Source: Verrucomicrobiota bacterium
GTDB taxonomy: Bacteria; Verrucomicrobiota; Verrucomicrobiia; Chthoniobacterales; Xiphinematobacteraceae
Assembly: GCA_003176035.1 (NCBI GenBank)
Contig: PSRL01000113.1
Coordinates: 1-7,439 of the forward strand
Length of the DNA: 7,439 nucleotides
Direction: 5' to 3'
Positions 1 to 5,675 of this stretch are shown one piece after another (within the stretch, counting starts at the first letter, position 1; each line of letters starts with the position of its first letter). The notes under the pieces were generated by a model, which did no database searches, was not told the origin of the DNA, and was given only the letters and a program-made list of their open reading frames with translations. The translations under genes were made by a program, and so were the position numbers.

Positions 1-14
1 AAAAACAAAACGGG

Positions 15-1151
15 ATGAGAGCCAATAACGACACCGACGTGCGGCCTAGCGCGGATGAATTTCTCTCCCTGATTCGACGCCAGCAAAAAGGAAAATTGAA
101 GATTTACCTGGGGCCTTGTGCTGGCGTGGGAAAAACTTATGCAATGCTCCGAGAGGGGCATCGGCTCAAAGCGCAAGGAATTGATGTGGTCATTGGATAT
201 GTGGAACCTCACGAACGGCCGGAAACAAGCGCTCAAATTGGAGATCTGGAAGTGATTCTGCCGCGCTCGATTTCCTATCACGCAATCACCCTTCACGAAA
301 TGGATATTGCAGCTGTGATCCAGCGCAAACCTACGGTGGTGTTAGTTGATGAATTAGCTCATACGAATGTTCCAAATAGTAAGAATCCGAAGAGGTATGA
401 CGATGTTATGGAGCTCCTGGATGCGGGGATTCATGTGATCACCACCGTAAATATTCAGCATTTCGAATCGCTGTATAATTTTGTTGAGGAGGCAACAGGC
501 GTTCGAGTCAAGGAACGTGTCCCGGATGAAATTATTGCGGAGGCTGATCAAATAGTAAACGTCGATTTGCCGGCGGAGGACTTACAAGAGCGTCTTCATG
601 GTGGAAAAATCTATCCTCAGGAGCGTATCGAAGCAGCATTGTCGAATTTTTTTACGCACAAGAATCTGACTTGGCTTCGAGAAATGACCTTCACCGAAAC
701 CGCTAATTTTTTGGACCGCCAACAACGAAAAAAGAAGAAGGCTCAGGAAAAACAGGTGAATGTCTTAGGACAGGTGATGGTTGCTATTAGCAGCCTGGGG
801 CCCAACCCAGGTCGGCTATTGCGGAAAACGGCCCGATTAGCTGTTCAACTAAACGCCCCCTGGTATGCTGTCTATGTCCGTACTCCAAAGGAATCGGCGG
901 TTCGTATTGATGCCGAAGCACAGCGACGTGTTGCCAGCACGCTGGAAACAGCACAAAACATGGGCGGTCTCGTGATTTCCCTCCGGCATAAAAGTATCTC
1001 GCAGGCATTAATCACATTTGCTCGGGAATACGGCATCACCCACATGGTACTTGGCCGACCTCGGGAAACTCCCTTTTGGAGGTACTTTCATCTCGCCCTT
1101 CACGATCAAATTTTGAGCGAGTTGCAGGATGTGGATCTGATTATTGTGTGA
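15..1151 (+). CDS. kdpD: Short KdpD: KdpD N-terminal ATPase-like domain plus USP domain, no histidine kinase
   Basis: In full-length KdpD, this cytoplasmic N-terminal half modulates a histidine kinase that controls the KdpFABC potassium pump. The 378-residue product has a Walker A motif, GPCAGVGKT, at residues 33-41 and a Walker B strand, VVLVDE, at 108-113. The family signature around TTVNIQHFESL (143-153) is present. A universal-stress-protein-like domain spans about 246-378, with WYAVYV near 283-288, and the gene then ends at a clean TGA. Full-length KdpD is about 900 residues with four membrane helices and HisKA/HATPase domains; none are present here, and no kinase-like frame follows. Short KdpD proteins of about 370-380 residues are known in cyanobacteria, usually beside kdpC, so this may be a natural form rather than a truncation. 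The start overlaps a TGA at 16-18 whose frame reads KNKTG-stop back to the window edge, which could be the end of kdpC. No strong ribosome site is visible, which suits translational coupling. Family is sure; function without a kinase is inference. Confidence 0.9.
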   Translation: MRANNDTDVRPSADEFLSLIRRQQKGKLKIYLGPCAGVGKTYAMLREGHRLKAQGIDVVIGYVEPHERPETSAQIGDLEVILPRSISYHAITLHEMDIAAVIQRKPTVVLVDELAHTNVPNSKNPKRYDDVMELLDAGIHVITTVNIQHFESLYNFVEEATGVRVKERVPDEIIAEADQIVNVDLPAEDLQERLHGGKIYPQERIEAALSNFFTHKNLTWLREMTFTETANFLDRQQRKKKKAQEKQVNVLGQVMVAISSLGPNPGRLLRKTARLAVQLNAPWYAVYVRTPKESAVRIDAEAQRRVASTLETAQNMGGLVISLRHKSISQALITFAREYGITHMVLGRPRETPFWRYFHLALHDQILSELQDVDLIIV

Positions 1152-1172
1152 AGAGCAAAAACCACACCCACT

Positions 1173-1186
1173 TGACCTGCCCCCCC
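1173..1186. repeat. Possible IS3-type terminal inverted repeat remnant
   Basis: The string TGACCTG followed by a run of C, 22 bases after the kdpD stop, resembles the TGACCTGCCCC ends I recall for some IS3-family elements. No matching opposite end and no transposase frame are visible in the window, so at most this is a solo end or deletion scar. It includes seven consecutive C residues. The call rests on recall of a short motif and is weak. Confidence 0.2.
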
Positions 1187-1287
1187 GCAGAGTTGATGTT
1201 GTGTCCCAAAACTAGGGCCTCCTCTTTTTGGCGTGCCTCAGCCGTGGATAGGTGATCCTTACCCAGAACTCACCTCGAGACAGACTC

Positions 1288-1485
1288 TCAGAGTGAAATT
1301 ACAAAGAGCTTAGCTGCAGCTTTGGCCGTATCATCTACGTGCGCTCGATAGGTTGTATTTGGGTATTCTGGGGCTTTGAAGAAGATGTTTTCCCAGGAGA
1401 TATCCTTGCCATGAAACAAATAAGGGAATTTACAGACATCGCAGAATGTACCAATTTTATTACCGCAGCAGGCAAGTTGTTTGCC
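1288..1485 (-). pseudogene. Possible gene remnant, 65 open codons ending at TGA, no proper start
   Basis: Reading the minus strand from just after a stop at 1488-1486 gives 65 open codons to a TGA at 1290-1288. The translation includes CDVCKFPYLFHGKDISWENI, then a segment with PEYPNTTYRAHVDDTAKAAAKLF. It contains no ATG, so if it was ever coding it has lost its 5' end. The Cys cluster (CC, then C..C) near its N-terminal side could be metal binding, but I do not recognise the family. A frame of this length arises by chance often enough that the call is weak. The plus strand is also open over the same codons (see the finding on antiparallel frames), so even the strand is uncertain. It may be debris left between kdpD and the mobile-element-like repeat at 1495. 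Confidence 0.22.
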
Positions 1486-1497
1486 TTAAACGCGTAG
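1411..1497 (+). CDS. Possible 28-residue small protein with AGGAGA ribosome site
   Basis: An ATG at 1411 is preceded by AGGAGA with a 10-base spacer and followed by 28 codons to a TAG at 1495-1497. The product starts MKQIREFTDIAECTNF and ends AAGKLFALNA. The TAG consists of the first three bases of the 19-base inverted repeat at 1495. The same frame stays open upstream to about 1295 without another ATG, so this may be the tail of a broken longer gene rather than a small gene. Removing the repeat element with one TA copy would still leave a TAG here, so the insertion need not have caused the stop. It lies exactly antisense, in codon register, to the remnant called on the minus strand; at most one of the two is likely to be real. 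I do not recognise a family. Confidence 0.2.
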   Translation: MKQIREFTDIAECTNFITAAGKLFALNA

Positions 1498-1609
1498 AAC
1501 CTATCCCAAAACCTTATTCTTACATGAATTTCCGCATGTTAATACCTGTATTCATGCCCATCTTCAGAATAATGAAATGGTAACATCATGGGTTTTGGGA
1601 TAGGTTCTA
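1495..1609. mobile_element. MITE-like element with perfect 19-bp terminal inverted repeats
   Basis: The left arm, tagaacctatcccaaaacc (1495-1513), is the exact reverse complement of the right arm at 1591-1609. The 77-base interior has no useful reading frame. It holds further nested inverted repeats: TTATTCT at 1514-1520 with AGAATAA at 1566-1572, and CATGAAT at 1523-1529 with ATTCATG at 1550-1556. The whole element can therefore fold into a long imperfect hairpin. If the terminal repeats are read as starting at GAACC, each end is flanked by TA, matching the TA target duplication made by IS630/Tc1-type transposases. The size, lack of a transposase and TA flanks are what a miniature inverted-repeat element mobilised in trans would show. 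An alternative is a strong bidirectional terminator hairpin. The repeat structure is certain; the transposon origin is inference. Confidence 0.72.
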
Positions 1610-1610
1610 G

Positions 1611-1623
1611 TCACACTGTGTGA
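1611..1623. promoter_or_regulatory. 13-base perfect palindrome, possible operator
   Basis: TCACACTGTGTGA is a perfect inverted repeat around one central base, just outside the MITE-like element and 44 bases before the ATG of the next gene. The half-sites TCACA and TGTGA resemble CRP-family half-sites, but in inverted order and with too short a spacer, so a CRP site is not claimed. A TAAAAT at 1634-1639 could be a -10 box, which would put the palindrome across the -35 position, where a repressor could act. No convincing -35 sequence is present. Confidence 0.3.
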
Positions 1624-1666
1624 GTATAGGGAATAAAATCATTTTTACCGGCAAATGAATTAACAT

Positions 1667-2542
1667 ATGAAGAAAATAAATAGTGATAATTGCTCAGTTG
1701 CTCAGAACCCTAAACCGCAGGCGAAACAGAGTGTCAGCCCGAATACTCTGATAGGCTCAAGATCTGAGGCAAGTGGTAGGCCACCTATCAGAGCATTTTC
1801 TGCCTTAGAAGGGAATTCTGCATCGCAAGCTGATTGTATACAGGGTACCGGTATGCGACCTAGAGCGTCGGTTAAGATAGCACAAGGCCGCAATCAGGCC
1901 GCCCTGCGGCAGGAGAACCCAGCTCGCGATGCTAATTATACCGTGGAAAGGAATGTCAGCCATGCTCGACCGTCGCAACAGCCAGTTGTGAATTCATTTC
2001 AAAGAGCAGCGGATACGGGCAAACTCCATCTCAGGGTTCCCTTGCCTCGGGAGTTAGCTAAATTACCCTACGCGGATCCAGCGTGGCCTGAATATATTGA
2101 TAGGTACTTTCCTCCGGAATTGGAATATAATAATCTCTGTTGTATTGAAACTTGTGTCGCAAAAGATTTTTTGCGTCTCGGCGATTTTCAGAAGCTCAAA
2201 GTTGCCTATGCAAACGCCCCTGATTTCCTAAATAAAAAGTATCATGCTGACCCACAACATGTTGCGGCTTGCAGGCAGAATGTTCTCAAAAGAACAGAAC
2301 AAATAACGAAATGGGAAAATAAATTAAAGGAGCTCTATCCGGCGTTACCGGTGCAAGGAAGTCGCGGAATTACTCGAAGGCAACCGCAATCCGAAGTGCC
2401 AAACAAAAGATTTAAGAGCCAAGAGACGGAGGAAGCATGGAAAGATGTGGAAGATTTTCTTGCCACAAATAACAGCGACACGGAAATCCAGAGCGAAACA
2501 AGCTTCGAGGAGATTTTACGTAGGGTGCAATCCGGCATCTAA
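1667..2542 (+). CDS. Unrecognised 291-residue protein with long disordered N-terminus
   Basis: I do not recognise this protein. Residues 1-115 are rich in Ser, Gln, Asn, Pro, Arg and Ala and look disordered. A probably folded core spans about 118-226. It begins KLHLRVPLPRELAKLPYADP, passes through an aromatic stretch with WPEYIDRYFPPELEY, two adjacent cysteines (158-159) and a third at 163, and ends in a charged helix at about 205-224. The tail (230-291) is polar, with a basic patch, NKRFK, at 246-250, followed by acidic segments ending SFEEILRRV. There is no signal peptide or membrane helix. The ATG at 1667 is the first after an in-frame stop but has no clear ribosome site. The gene stands alone between the repeat-rich region and the convergent pckG. 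The 3' end appears frameshifted, with a plausible continuation to 2636 in the +1 frame. The domain style would suit an effector or structural protein, but that is speculation. Confidence 0.6.
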   Translation: MKKINSDNCSVAQNPKPQAKQSVSPNTLIGSRSEASGRPPIRAFSALEGNSASQADCIQGTGMRPRASVKIAQGRNQAALRQENPARDANYTVERNVSHARPSQQPVVNSFQRAADTGKLHLRVPLPRELAKLPYADPAWPEYIDRYFPPELEYNNLCCIETCVAKDFLRLGDFQKLKVAYANAPDFLNKKYHADPQHVAACRQNVLKRTEQITKWENKLKELYPALPVQGSRGITRRQPQSEVPNKRFKSQETEEAWKDVEDFLATNNSDTEIQSETSFEEILRRVQSGI

Positions 2543-2636
2543 CGATGCCAACAATCCGCCAGTTCCGTCTGTCGAGAACCAGGCGACAGTTGAAGATATG
2601 TTTAAACTGGATTTGTTTGGATTTAGATCGAATTAA
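2543..2636 (+). pseudogene. Possible frameshifted C-terminal extension of the preceding gene
   Basis: Just past the TAA of the unrecognised gene, the +1 frame (already open from 2445) reads SNDANNPPVPSVENQATVED and then MFKLDLFGFRSN before a TAA at 2634-2636. This resembles the polar, acidic style of the upstream tail more than random translation. A one-base insertion near 2515-2542 would account for the split, making the intact protein about 320-325 residues. A stop-codon +1 shift of the prfB type is conceivable, because TAA is followed by C and the shifted codon would be AAC. However, the preceding ATC would re-pair poorly after slipping and no correctly spaced internal Shine-Dalgarno is present. 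Mutation or sequence error is more likely. The remainder of the gap, up to 2761, shows no gene. Confidence 0.35.
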
Positions 2637-2745
2637 AGAAACAACATGGCTCAGGCGCGAGGCAACGACCGAGCCATCTGGAAAGTGCCGGACCTCGGAC
2701 AAAAAGATCGACCACCACATGCAATTTCTCGCAATATGTAACTAC

Positions 2746-2760
2746 TTATTTAATAAATAA
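2746..2760. terminator. AT-only palindrome after pckG stop, weak terminator candidate
   Basis: TTATTTAATAAATAA is a perfect 15-base palindrome directly after the TAG of pckG (2762-2764 on the minus strand). It lies between two converging genes, where a bidirectional terminator is expected. It has no GC in the stem and no clear U-tract, so as an intrinsic terminator it would be weak. Confidence 0.22.
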
Positions 2761-2761
2761 T

Positions 2762-4543
2762 CTAGATGCGTGCTATGAGAAGTTCCCGTTGATAAACCAG
2801 TTCTTTTGGAAGAGTGGGATAAATTTTCATAAAAAGTTCGTCTTGCAACATGAGCTCATAGAGCCATTCCTTGGTGTTAATTTTCATGAGCTGGGCGAAC
2901 TTTTCGGGAGTGATTTCCGGCAGGCCCTCCCAATTGAGGTCTTGATACCGAGGAATCCAGCCTATGGCGCTCTCGAGAGCACCAGCTCTGTTTTCGCACC
3001 GTTCGATGATCCACTGGAGCACGCGCATATTTTCTCCGAAGCCGGGCCAAAGGAAGTTGCCATCGGAGTCCTTGCGAAACCAATTCACATGGAATATTCG
3101 AGGTGGGAGGGTGATATGGCGACGCATATTGAGCCAGTGCCGGAAGTAACTGCCCATATTGTAGCCACAGAAGGGGAGCATAGCCATTGGGTCGCGACGC
3201 ACTTGCCCCATCACTCCGACTGCCGCTGCGGTTGTTTCTGACCCCACAGTGGCACCGATGTAGACGCCGTGGGTCCAGTTGAAAGCTTCAAAGACCAACG
3301 GCATGGTAGTGGCGCGGCGACCGCCAAAGATAATAGCGTCAAGAGGTACGCCCTTTGGGTCTTCGGCCTCTTCGGCGAGCACGGGGTTATTTCTCATGGG
3401 GGAGGTGAAGCGGCTGTTAGGATGAGCTGCCTTTTCTCCGCTTTGGGGGTTCCAGGGATTTCCTTTCCAATCCAGGAGGTGATCGGGTGGAGGATTGTCT
3501 TTTCCTTCCCACCAGACGTCTCCGTCAGGCGTGATTGCGACGTTGGTAAAGATGGTATCCTTTTCCATAATGCGCATCGCATTCGCATTGGATTTCCAAT
3601 TGGTACCTGGAACGACACCGAAGTAGCCTGCTTCAGGGTTGATAGCATAGAGACGGCCATCGGCACCGGGATGCATCCAGGTAATGTCATCGCCAAGGGT
3701 TGTGATTTTCCAACCATCAAAGGTTTTTGGCGGGATGAGCATCGCAAAATTAGTTTTCCCACAGGCGGAGGGGAAAGCAGCTGCGACATAAGATTTTTTG
3801 CCTTCCGGGTTTTCTACGCAAAGGAGCAGCATGTGCTCTGCCATCCAGCCCTGTTTTCGTCCCAAAGCGGAACCTATCCGTAAGGCGAGACATTTTTTTC
3901 CGAGAAGGGCATTGCCTCCGTAGCCGGAACCGACAGAAATTATAGTGTTGTCCGCCGGGAAATGACAGATGAAACGCCGCTCGGGATTACAATCTAATAC
4001 GGCGTGAACGCCTCGATTAAAGCCATTTGTTTCCGTGATCTGTTGATAAGCGATTTCCCCCATTCGAGTCATAATTCCCATGTTCAAGACGACATAAATA
4101 GAATCCGTGAGTTCTATGCCTACCTTACTCATGGGGGAGCCCGGCGGTCCCATCAGATAAGGGACCACAAATAGAGTGCGGCCTTGCATGCTCCCCCGCA
4201 AAAGATCTTCAAGCTTCCGATACATTTCTTGGGGAGGCGCCCAATTGTTAGTAGGGCCGGCGTCCTCTTCACTTTCAGTACAAATAAAGGTGCACTGCTC
4301 GACTCGGGCGACGTCGTTGGGGTGAGAACGGTGATAGTAACAACGCGGCCACTTTTGCTGATCCAGCGGTTGGAGCACCCCCTGCTTAACAGCCTGCTCT
4401 AAAAGATAGTTTCTTTCAGCTTCCGAGCCGTCGCACCAGAAAATAGTATCGGGCCGTGTGAGAGATGCGGTCTTGGTGACCCATTCCAAAATAGCGGGAT
4501 TTGAGGAACGTGATTTTCCAAATTTCTCGGTGGTAGGTGTCAT
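2762..4543 (-). CDS. pckG: Phosphoenolpyruvate carboxykinase (GTP)
   Basis: This enzyme interconverts oxaloacetate plus GTP with phosphoenolpyruvate, GDP and CO2 in the cytosol. It is a control point of gluconeogenesis or, in reverse, of anaplerosis. The 593-residue product matches the usual size of about 600 for the GTP class. The hallmark P-loop FPSACGKTN lies at 257-265, with the reactive Cys261. YGGNALLGKKC (208-218) and MAEHM (234-238) supply the Lys and His metal ligands, and GDDI (284-287) supplies the Asp. FGGRRATTMPLV and the guanine-site region WFRKDSDGNFLWPGFGENMR follow in order; nothing essential looks missing. The frame is open upstream to an ATG at 4651, but I place the start at 4543. 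The family N-terminus begins about here, GGGAG lies 10 bases upstream of this ATG, and the extra 36 residues are basic and unlike the family. The gene is monocistronic, convergent with the unrecognised gene and divergent from the rhomboid operon. The smaller plus-strand frames across it are antisense shadows. Confidence 0.97.
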   Translation of the reverse strand: MTPTTEKFGKSRSSNPAILEWVTKTASLTRPDTIFWCDGSEAERNYLLEQAVKQGVLQPLDQQKWPRCYYHRSHPNDVARVEQCTFICTESEEDAGPTNNWAPPQEMYRKLEDLLRGSMQGRTLFVVPYLMGPPGSPMSKVGIELTDSIYVVLNMGIMTRMGEIAYQQITETNGFNRGVHAVLDCNPERRFICHFPADNTIISVGSGYGGNALLGKKCLALRIGSALGRKQGWMAEHMLLLCVENPEGKKSYVAAAFPSACGKTNFAMLIPPKTFDGWKITTLGDDITWMHPGADGRLYAINPEAGYFGVVPGTNWKSNANAMRIMEKDTIFTNVAITPDGDVWWEGKDNPPPDHLLDWKGNPWNPQSGEKAAHPNSRFTSPMRNNPVLAEEAEDPKGVPLDAIIFGGRRATTMPLVFEAFNWTHGVYIGATVGSETTAAAVGVMGQVRRDPMAMLPFCGYNMGSYFRHWLNMRRHITLPPRIFHVNWFRKDSDGNFLWPGFGENMRVLQWIIERCENRAGALESAIGWIPRYQDLNWEGLPEITPEKFAQLMKINTKEWLYELMLQDELFMKIYPTLPKELVYQRELLIARI

Positions 4544-4769
4544 AAAACTGAGACTCCCAGTCTGCCTCGGAACAGCCCCGGGTGCAAGCGGCGAAGCAGG
4601 AAATTGTCTTTTAATTCGTGACTGACGGGTCAACTTGATGGCAAGCAACATGGTTCCGGAGAGAAGCCTTTCCGGAATATGTCCGCGGCTCTACTCTGCA
4701 ATCAGGCCCATGTATTTCCGTCGGAATTCGGCTTGAGTAGTGCGCTTAGGCATCGTATGGGTAGTTAGA
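4544..4769. promoter_or_regulatory. Divergent intergenic region between pckG and the rhomboid operon
   Basis: This 226-base gap must hold the promoters of both divergent units. For pckG, reading minus, a TTGACC (4633-4628) matches the -35 consensus at five of six positions, but no good -10 stands at proper spacing. It would place the transcript start well inside the long upstream frame, agreeing with the 4543 start. A 20-codon minus-strand frame starts MPKRTTQAEF at 4753 and stops at 4691. It lacks a ribosome site and I do not call it a gene. A hairpin follows it at 4654-4677. No promoter for the rhomboid operon was convincing. Confidence 0.4.
4654..4677. other. 10-bp stem, 4-base loop hairpin in the pckG leader region
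   Basis: TTCCGGAGAG pairs with CTTTCCGGAA across an AAGC loop, giving nine Watson-Crick pairs and one G-T pair. On the minus strand it lies about 110 bases upstream of the pckG start and 13 bases after the stop of a 20-codon frame, a leader-like arrangement. No U-tract follows on either strand, so a classic terminator is not indicated. It could be an mRNA-stabilising or regulatory stem, or a protein-binding palindrome. Confidence 0.4.
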
Positions 4770-5675
4770 ATGACTGGGGCGCGATATTTCAAAGATTACA
4801 ATTTGTTCGGGCGAAATGGACCGACGCCTATCAGTACCGTGTTGGCAATAATTTACTGTGCGGCAATGGTGCTCGAAGTCATGCTTCGAGCCTTTGGGGT
4901 CGGCGGGGTCAACTACTGGCTGATCTTTACTCCGGATTTCGCATTTAACCACTTCAACCTTTGGCGTTTATTGACATATCCATTAGTCAATGAGCCCAGC
5001 ATCTGGTTTTTAATGGAAATGGGGATGCTGTATTTCTTTGGTAAGGAAGTGGAGCAGTTAGTTGGGCGAAGAAGTTTTGGAGCGCTTTACTTCGTGCTCT
5101 TGTTGCCCCCGGTGGCGATTGCAACCTTTTTTTGGGCACTAGGATGGGCGAGTGTCGGCTTGGCTGGCTCTTGGAATTTGAATTTTGCCATCTTTATCTG
5201 CTTTGTTGCGTTTTATCCTCAGATCGAATTTTTTTGGGGAATCCCTGCAAAGTGGGTGGCGATAGCACTGGTGGGTATCCGCTCCCTGGAATTATTGGAA
5301 GGGAAGGACTGGATGCCTCTGACAATTTTTTGGTTGGAATGCCTGGTTGCCATTTTATTGACCCACGCCGTTCGTTCAGCTTGGGACCTTCGATTCATTC
5401 GATTTGGCCTTCGGCTCTTACAGGCTTTCTACCGCTTTACACGTCCGACTCCCAAAAATCAATCGGGTGTCTCTCGTTCGGTAATTCCGATCAAACCGGA
5501 GTTAAAAACCTCGAAAAAGGGAAAACATGAGTTGAAAGAGGAGCACAACGGGTCGATAGATCCTATCCTGGAAAAAATTTCTCGATCGGGAATTAAAAGT
5601 TTGACCCAGGGAGAACGCGAATGTTTGGAGAGGGCCCGTTCGGCATTGCTCGAAAAGGAAAGGCGTCCGCAATGA
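4770..5675 (+). CDS. Rhomboid-family membrane protein, probably catalytically inactive
   Basis: Rhomboids are intramembrane serine proteases; this 301-residue protein has the family layout but not the active site. Family marks are FNLWRLLTYPLV (62-73), a following helix ending in LYFFGKEVEQLVGRRSF (87-103), and about six hydrophobic segments between 22 and 205. The expected GxSG nucleophile motif appears as GLAG at 130-133, with Ala in place of Ser. The usual loop His/Asn pair is also absent, its place being taken by NEPSIWFLMEMGML. A His survives at 199, but without the usual GxxxG neighbours. After a polar linker, residues 264-296 (DPILEKISRSGIKSLTQGER and on) match the small C-terminal tail domain of many bacterial rhomboids (DUF6576 style). 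An in-frame GTG at 4740 would add ten residues; I prefer the ATG at 4770, though neither start has a strong ribosome site. The stop overlaps the next start by ATGA. Inactivity is inferred without an alignment. Confidence 0.8.
   Translation: MTGARYFKDYNLFGRNGPTPISTVLAIIYCAAMVLEVMLRAFGVGGVNYWLIFTPDFAFNHFNLWRLLTYPLVNEPSIWFLMEMGMLYFFGKEVEQLVGRRSFGALYFVLLLPPVAIATFFWALGWASVGLAGSWNLNFAIFICFVAFYPQIEFFWGIPAKWVAIALVGIRSLELLEGKDWMPLTIFWLECLVAILLTHAVRSAWDLRFIRFGLRLLQAFYRFTRPTPKNQSGVSRSVIPIKPELKTSKKGKHELKEEHNGSIDPILEKISRSGIKSLTQGERECLERARSALLEKERRPQ

Noticed and set aside
1..18. End of an upstream gene (KNKTG-stop), perhaps kdpC
   Set aside because: Five codons cannot identify a gene; only the ATGA overlap hints at it, so it is mentioned under kdpD and not called separately.
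2518..2545. Programmed +1 frameshift of prfB type at ATC-TAA-C
   Set aside because: The Ile codon would re-pair badly in the +1 frame and the AGGGTG upstream is too far away. Mutation or sequence error explains the split frame more simply.
2648..2675. GGCTC/GAGCC hairpin as terminator of the unrecognised gene
   Set aside because: The stem is short, with a long loop and a bulge, and no T-run follows.
3269..3883. 204-codon plus-strand frame and other long frames opposite pckG
   Set aside because: They lie entirely antisense to a strongly supported gene, show no family motif and have shadow-like composition.
4544..4651. Upstream extension of pckG to an ATG at 4651
   Set aside because: The added 36 residues are basic and unlike the PEP carboxykinase N-terminus. 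The ATG at 4543 has GGGAG ten bases upstream and fits the family length.
5621..5671. Earlier ATG for the DUF2270 gene
   Set aside because: It would overlap the rhomboid gene by 55 bases, and the extra 17 residues mirror coding sequence of the other frame. The ATGA start at 5672 is the normal coupled arrangement.
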